Shown in pieces: positions 58,192 to 64,000 of a stretch of 64,000 nucleotides of DNA; position 1 is the stretch's first letter, and each line of letters starts with the position of its first letter. The position numbers and the translations under genes are program-made. The notes beneath the pieces were generated by a model. That model did not search any database, had not been told where the DNA came from, and worked only from the letters and a program-made list of their open reading frames with translations. The DNA is from Adiantum capillus-veneris (lineage: Eukaryota > Streptophyta > Polypodiopsida > Polypodiales > Pteridaceae), in NCBI GenBank assembly GCA_014529385.2, contig CM043942.1, forward strand, positions 50,217,774-50,281,773, read 5' to 3'.

Positions 58192-59529
58192 CACTAGGTT
58201 GGTAATGGGACACTTTTATGTCCTGGGACACTTTTATGTCCTGTTAAGTGACCATTTTCCTTGAATTATGTCAAGAGTTTCAAAATGGATTTTGAGGTGC
58301 TATCTATCTAGAAATTTGTCTCATGAGCTGAAAAAAACTCGACATATTTTTGGAATATCAATTCCATCTTTAACCTTGTCCTTGCACAACATTTCACAAC
58401 CTAAACTGTGTGAAAAAACGGGTCCTGTTTTTGGCTTTTTTCAACTTTCTGCAACTATACCACTCTAGAATTCATGTTTGTGAGGTCCATAATGCTAGAG
58501 AACTATCTTTAGTAGTCCTCAACATGTCCTAACGCTTCTCGGGAGAAATTAATGTTAAAGTTGTAAGTTATGACCAAATTACAAAAATGGTCAAATCCTG
58601 TTTTTTAGCCAATTTTAGCTCTTCTATGATTTTTTTGGTGGCTTTCATGATATCCAAATGCAGTTTTGATTTTCTATGTCGCATATTGTAACATAAAGCT
58701 AATATTCCTTAAGTTTTGGGGCACCTAATACCCTATTTTGCATAGTAGACAACGATGGTTGATTTTTTCAATTATAGAAGAAAACGAAACACTCTAGTAT
58801 ATCAAGTATAGCTTTTTCAATATTGTTAGTTTCTTGTGACAACTACATGCATTTTGTAGGTAGTAACCATATCTAGTCATAAGGATCAAATTTGGCTAGA
58901 TATTGAATAGTTTCTATGGGATTCTACAACTCATAATGTTGAACCCAATTTTTTCATGTTTGTTGTACTTAGCACTTCATCTTTGTCCCAAGATTCCCCT
59001 TGGTAAGAGATGTATTATTCTTTTGACATGCTCCATGGCTCCTTATAAACCTAAAGGACAGTAGGGAACTAAGAAAACATGCATATATTATTTGTATTGA
59101 GCGTGGCTATAGAAACTTTGACGATAGGTTTGCAAAATGGTAAAAATTCAACTTTTTTGTACCTATTTCTTTTGGCAAAATAAAAAATAGTGAGTGAGAA
59201 GGAATCATATTTTCTGATCACCAACCCATTGAAGTTAACTAGGGAATTTATCTCAAGTCCTACAAAAATCCCTAATCTTATTTTTATGCAACAAAACGTA
59301 AGAAATGACTGTTTTGATGAAAATGTACTTGTCCATCAACTTTGGAGGCTTGGTGTGACCAAAAGATGAGAAATTTTACAAGTTTCTTATTTTTTCCATG
59401 TGTAGTAGGCCTTGAACTATAACCTCATGAAAGGATTTTACAAAATGAGTGGATCTACTATGGTCTTGGAGGTTTTTTTCAAAACCCTGAAAGGACACTT
59501 TTATGTCCTGTTAGGTTACCAACCTAGTG
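58192..59529. mobile_element. 1,338-bp non-autonomous DNA transposon with TTAA duplication
   Basis: It is flanked on both sides by ttaa (58,188-58,191 and 59,530-59,533). Both ends read CACTAGGTTGGTAA inward, a perfect 14-bp terminal inverted repeat. Just inside is the partial palindrome ggacacttttatgtcc, present twice in tandem at the left end and once at the right. No transposase is visible; the 126-codon frame at its right end runs out into the host element. A TTAA target is known for piggyBac and Kolobok types, while a CACTA start recalls the CACTA superfamily, which duplicates 3 bp, so the family is unclear. Confidence 0.85.
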
Positions 59530-60460
59530 TTAAGGTACATGGAAAGATCTTCAATGCATATGAGTATAGCCGAGACCTACAAGAATCTTTTCAAAAGATT
59601 AAGGATGCTATCTCTATCTCACAGCAAAGGAAAAAGGCTGCTACTGACAAGCACAGAAGAGCCCAAGCCTTTAAAGAAAATGATTGGGTCTTATTAAAAT
59701 TTCCCAAGGCTGGACTAAGGCACACGACGGGCAAGAATCCTATGGGACACCAAAAGTACTATACTAAACTAGCAAAAAGATTCTTAGGCTAATCAATGAG
59801 ATGTCCTATCAACTCAAGTTGCCCAATCACTGTCTCATACACAATTCTTTCCATGTGTGCCTATTAAAGCCTTACAAAGGAGAGCCACCTCAAGAACCAA
59901 CTACTGAAGACCCACCGGAGATCGAGGACCAAGAAGAGGTGTTGCAGCCCGAGTCCATTCTCTGACATGAAGACAAGGTATTAAGAGGCGGTAAGACTAT
60001 CCGACGATATCTTATTAAGTTTAAGAATTATCCTTTTGAAGATGCTAGATGGATGCAAGGCATACAATTAAAGGATAACCTAAATTTTGTCAATGCTTAC
60101 AATGCTTCCCAAGAGTAAGCAAATATACAAATGTTAAAAATGAACAAAGTTTTTGTCTTATAAGACTCTCTTTTTCTTTATTGTGCACAAAAATGAAGTA
60201 GTATGCATGCTTAGATCAAGTTTGTGGAGACGACGTCTCTCGAACACCAAGTAGACCTTGTCACTCTACTATGGAAGACTAATAGGACTAATGTGCAGAC
60301 ATGCTTGCGGCAGCTTAGGCTCTCAAGTGCCAAATGGACTAGTCATTCATTCTGGAACAATGTTGTAGGGTAACATAGGGATCCTCTACCCGCTAAGAAA
60401 AATGACTCATGAATATGCTTTATCTTCTCTACACCATAGTCGAGGATGACTATGATTTCA

Positions 60461-60469
60461 AGAGAGAGG
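60461..60469 (+). promoter_or_regulatory. Polypurine tract of fossil B
   Basis: agagagagg is followed by taa and then TGTCATAATA, the likely 3' LTR start at 60,473. Confidence 0.5.
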
Positions 60470-60852
60470 TAATGTCATAATAATCAATTTCTAATTCTCC
60501 TAAATGATTTTCTCATGTTAAATTGATCATTTAATATGGGGAAGTGCCAAGGGAAAAAAAGATAGAATATTGGTTAAGTTAGCAGACCAGCCACAATAGG
60601 GATCCAAAGGAGGGAAAATAGGGATCCAAAAGGGGGGCCATCTGAAAAAAAGAGCTATGTGCAACAATGGGCTTAAAAGACCCTAAGGTTCATCCCATTA
60701 AGACTTCCAAAATGCTAAGGTTCCAAAATCCAAAGGTTGTGTCCAAATGTCAAACATTAGGGAAATTGGATGCTTTGTGTGTGCCCCAAAAGTCTTCATC
60801 CATCCCTACATAGGAGGGGGCGAGCCTTGCAAGTAGGGGATGAGAGAGAAGA

Positions 60853-60853
<1 letters not shown>

Positions 60854-60892
<39 letters not shown>
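60854..60892. repeat. AC microsatellite
   Basis: A (CA)n run of about 39 bp. Confidence 0.95.
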
Positions 60893-61403
60893 GCTCCCTT
60901 TACACAAAGGGAATGAGGGACACATGTCAGCTCCCTAGCCCAGATGCCCACAAGGTGTACTCAAATCCTATTGGATGGCCTTGGAGGTGGACCAATGAGA
61001 ACTAGGCTAGAGTAAATCTAGTTTAATTAATTAAAAAACACTTAATAAAAGAACCAATGGGAATTAAGCTCTCTAGAAGACTATTGGACAGTCTCCCAAG
61101 GGGTCCAATGAGCATTCAGCGGCCCAATGGCTTGCCTGATTCCTATTGGCCAGGAGGCAAAGGGGTCCAATGAGAGTTTAGTACTTGGATTAAATAATTA
61201 CCTAAAGCTCTCACAAAAGGGGGACACATGCCAGAAGGCTATCACTTATGCTGCTTAATTGTCATTGGCTAAGCCTGGGGAGGTCCAATAGGATGCTAGC
61301 ATGAGTAATTAGCAAGGGGGGTCGACCAAGAGAGATTGGGGGCTGATTTTTAAAAGGCATTATCACACACACACACACACAATCTCATGTGTGAAGCAAA
61401 GAA

Positions 61404-61405
<2 letters not shown>

Positions 61406-61478
<73 letters not shown>

Positions 61479-61487
61479 TCCTCTCTC
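61406..61487. repeat. CT microsatellite
   Basis: (CT)n of about 80 bp with one CCT interruption, preceded by a short (CA)n at 61,363-61,381. Confidence 0.95.
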
Positions 61488-62572
61488 AAGCTTTAATGGA
61501 AAGCTTATCACCTACTCCAAGCTTGTGAGAAGGGAGGCCTACATCAACAACTCTTGGCTTTGTGATGCAAATCCAACCAAGAGCCAAGCTTCAATGCATG
61601 CTCATCTCGTCTACCATGCTAATTACTAAGCTAAGCTATGCTAATATGAGTGATTATGTGAGGAGATGTACATATTTCTCGTAAGAATACTCCTCCTTCC
61701 TCTCAATCTACTCTCATAGCCCGCTAGCTCTCACCATCTTCGAAGGTGTGTGAGGTCTTGGGTCTGAGACCGTGAGGGAATTGATATTGTGTTTGATAAG
61801 TGTTTTGCTTGGTGCATGAAGTTTCCATCTTCATTGCACTAGATAGTATTGAAGGAACACAAAGAATTGTATTGTAAAATGTCTCTCTTGATGGGAGAAA
61901 CCATAATACAAAGCCTTTTGGAGGGGGGACCGGCTCCATATAAATCCGGTCCTCAATTGTTGTCAATAGCTTAGTTTCTCTCTCTTTTGAAGTATTGTTC
62001 ATGCTATCTAACAAGGTGTTATGGCTTTTGTTGCTCTCTCCAGCCTAGCACTCTTGTTATTCTCATTAGTAATCTATTCTAATGAAATTCTCACTATGTT
62101 CATGCTATTTTCTGCTACACACAAGTTACTAGGCCATTAAATGCTACACCAAAAGTTTTCCTGCGGGTGTGAGTAAGTGTGCGGAGGAGGCACCGGAAAC
62201 TTTGTGAGGAATAATCACCACTCTATGTCAGCTTCTTTGAAGTATTTATTGTTGCTATGACAGAGTGGGGCTCCATTTCGAACCTTTTTCTTGAGTAGCA
62301 AGGCATATCTTCAATCAAAGTGCATATATGAGATCTGCAAACAAATGTTGGTGCATTGTTTCCACATATTTATCAAATATTGGACAACGTTTCAATTGTT
62401 TGAAATGCTTATATTGCTTGGTTACAGTTGTAGGTAGTTGTGATCATGGCAATCAGCTAAGATTCGGGTAGAGAGAAGACCCATTCATGCCAGATTGTCA
62501 GATAGCAAACAAGTGGTTCTTTTATTGAAATGTTTATGGCAGTCATTGTCATACCATTATTTTTGGTTTTGG

Positions 62573-62576
<4 letters not shown>

Positions 62577-62663
<87 letters not shown>
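62577..62663. repeat. CT microsatellite
   Basis: A pure (CT)n run of about 87 bp. Confidence 0.95.
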
Positions 62664-62666
<3 letters not shown>

Positions 62667-62822
62667 TTTGTGTCACTACCGGTTGAACAAATGCTAAGCC
62701 TTGTATTGGCTTAAGAGTATCAGAGTCACACGCCGTCTTTAACTTATAGGTCTTTGTTCTTTTTTATCTTGCTCGCCCAATGCCTTCTTTGATTCACAGC
62801 CCATGAGGCAAGCGCATGCACG

Positions 62823-63070
62823 CACACCCGTGTTTAACAAAACTTGGAAAACATACAAATAAGAGTCATATTGAGTATATTTGAATGTTTTTAGATTTAT
62901 TTTCCACAATTTCAGAGGTCGTCTCTTATAGGTCTTTGCTCGTTTTGATGCGTGCATGTGAGCAAATGCACACCCTTGTTTTTCAAAACTTGGAAAACCT
63001 ACAAATAAGAGTCATACTGAGTATATTTGAAGGTTTTTAGATTTAATTTTCCACCATTTTAGAGGTCATC
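62823..63070. repeat. 146-bp direct duplication
   Basis: cacaccc-tgttt followed by caaaacttggaaaac, tacaaataagagtcata and ttttagattta-tttccac occurs at 62,823-62,924 and again at 62,969-63,070. Confidence 0.9.
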
Positions 63071-63850
63071 CAACCTTCAAATGTTTAATTTGACAGTAAA
63101 TTTCAAATTTTGTAGGTGGGATTACAGGTTTATTTCGAGCATGTGCAGTATGCAAACACATTCTCTGATAATGATTTTCACACTTCGAAAGGAGTACCAA
63201 AATGTCATCCAAAGAGTTTCATAAAAAAGTCACGAGGTAATTTATTTAAAAAAAATTAAACACTAGATTTTTTGTCCATCTCCCCCACTTCAAGTTGGGT
63301 GCCGTGTGCACACACAAACTTACACACCTTTCTTTGTTCACCGATTTAGCTCTTCACTTATGGGTAAGGTCAGCCCATGATTCTTCCATGCCGTGTGAAT
63401 GGTGTATATGATGAGATTGCCTCGCTCCATATTCTCTAAGTTGAATTTTGCCAAGAATCCCCATCAATTTAAACTTTTCTATGGAACTTCTCTCCTAGAT
63501 TTGCCCCCTTACTCACTATGTAATATGAGGCACACTTGCTAGTTGGCCTTCTTTGACACCCCTCATACCACTAGGGTTGCACTAGTCCTCTCAATTGTGC
63601 CATAGATCTGAGTCCAAACTATGAAAGTTGTAGATCATGTCGAATAGTGAGGAGTAGCAGACTTTTGGTCGAGCAGGGGCGCGCCCAAAATGGGGGTGGG
63701 TGTGTAAGGGACGGATAATAAATCATACAAAACACGCACATATTGGCGCGCGCACACACACTATGTTTTATGTAGTCATGATTTCAACCTTGTAGAACGA
63801 GTCCAATACTTAAACACCAAGCTACACATTCATTATTCCCCTTTAAATAA
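63071..63850. other. Gene-free stretch
   Basis: No coding sequence or repeat is recognised; it contains short GT/CA words and a gggcgcgccc palindrome near 63,680. Confidence 0.35.
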
Positions 63851-63851
63851 C

Positions 63852-64000
63852 ACTAGTATGTGACCCGCGCATTGCTGCGGCTAAGAAGAAGCAATCATGG
63901 CACTCTCCTCCCTCACCTTCCCCTAACGGTGGCAGCATGTACATATATACATTAGTATGTGACCCGTGCATCGATGTGGTTGAGAAGAAGCGATTGTGGC
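63852..64000. repeat. 99-bp spaced direct repeat at the window end
   Basis: tagtatgtgacccgcgcatt at about 63,854 and tagtatgtgacccgtgcatc at about 63,953 begin two copies of about 50 bp (through gagaagaagc-at-tggc). The tagtatgtgacccgtgc word resembles the ends of dispersed short plant repeats; the copy is cut by the window edge. Confidence 0.7.

Larger units (their letters stand above)
57530..60470 (+). mobile_element. Ty3/gypsy integrase-to-3' end fossil B, plus strand
   Basis: It contains a second copy of the integrase (MDFIFGLPKSIHGNTGIWM, then KTIKAHQMETLIISQIF), clearly the same family as fossil A, interrupted by a DNA transposon (58,192-59,529). It resumes with EYSRDLQESFQKIKDAIS and a chromodomain-like tail (about 59,940-60,090: IRRYLIKFKNYPFEDARW) and ends in a polypurine tract at 60,461-60,469. 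Fossil. Confidence 0.85.
60473..62160 (+). mobile_element. Probable 3' LTR of fossil B
   Basis: It starts TGTCATAATAATCAATTTC after the polypurine tract. It contains an (AC)n run (60,854-60,892), repeated phrases gtccaatgag and ccaatgg, a TTTTTAAAAGGC element near 61,350, a CT microsatellite, and the section shared with the window start including the GGACCGG/CCGGTCC stem (about 61,928-61,953). The end is placed where similarity to 1-560 fades. Fossil. Confidence 0.5.

Noticed and set aside
58192-59529. CACTA (EnSpm) superfamily assignment from the CACTAG ends.
   Set aside because: CACTA elements duplicate 3 bp; here the four bases TTAA are repeated on both sides and a 3-bp reading does not match.
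61724-62014. 96-codon minus-strand frame.
   Set aside because: It runs antisense through an LTR section shared with the window start, where the matching frame is not kept.
1-64000. tRNA, rRNA or snRNA genes.
   Set aside because: No cloverleaf with A/B boxes or conserved snRNA boxes was noticed; tRNA-like words found are primer sites of LTR elements.

Overview
Nuclear DNA of a large-genome land plant. The reasons are nested Ty1/copia and Ty3/gypsy fossils with plant-type primer sites (an initiator-methionine tRNA type and a TGGCGCC type), a BRR2 spliceosomal helicase pseudogene, GT-AG introns, very long CT/GA microsatellites, and no bacterial operon layout. The style of the repeats and genes makes me think of a fern or another seed-free plant, but I cannot prove that from this window. 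Single-exon ORFs that begin with TTG or GTG are not trusted as true starts.

Layout. 1-560 is an LTR-type fragment that matches 61,620-62,160. 1,500-15,600 holds one probable split gene on the minus strand. In gene order it has an N-terminal block and a ParB-like block (15,585-14,296), a middle exon (14,218-13,802), a block resembling a beta-class DNA methyltransferase (13,790-12,851), an acidic linker exon present twice (9,604-9,427 and 5,263-5,107), and a last exon with an FCP1/NIF-type phosphatase fold (5,099-4,024). Its introns and 3' flank are full of near-palindromes of the type CTATGGCC-n-GGCCATAG, and a 2.7-kb LTR-like piece interrupts one intron. The frame has a few interruptions, so the copy may be dead or may need a better splice model.

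15,800-25,130 is a satellite built from the same palindrome. Its monomers are about 155 bp, arranged as a three-monomer higher-order unit of about 464 bp. 25,130-26,100 holds simple repeats. 26,790-29,335 is a second array using the same palindromic core but a different unit (about 121 bp, in a 364-bp three-mer). 29,690-29,994 is a composite CT/CA microsatellite ending in an 18-G run.

30,200-62,200 is mostly a graveyard of LTR elements. It includes a gypsy gag on the minus strand, two related 3-4.5 kb blocks each carrying a roughly 152-bp AT-rich tandem array (31,526-36,060 and 41,631-44,695), a BRR2 pseudogene at 36,190-36,890, and a protease-bearing element ending in a polypurine tract at 39,246. 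A copia element (44,700-48,357) sits against a gypsy element with two RNase H domains (48,358-53,357). Two plus-strand gypsy copies follow (54,080-55,735 and 57,530-60,470), and the second is split by a 1,338-bp DNA transposon with TTAA target duplications. 62,160-64,000 has microsatellites and short duplications but no gene I can recognise.

The two items most worth following up are the ParB/methyltransferase/FCP1-like composite gene and the palindrome family that appears both inside its introns and as two separate satellites.
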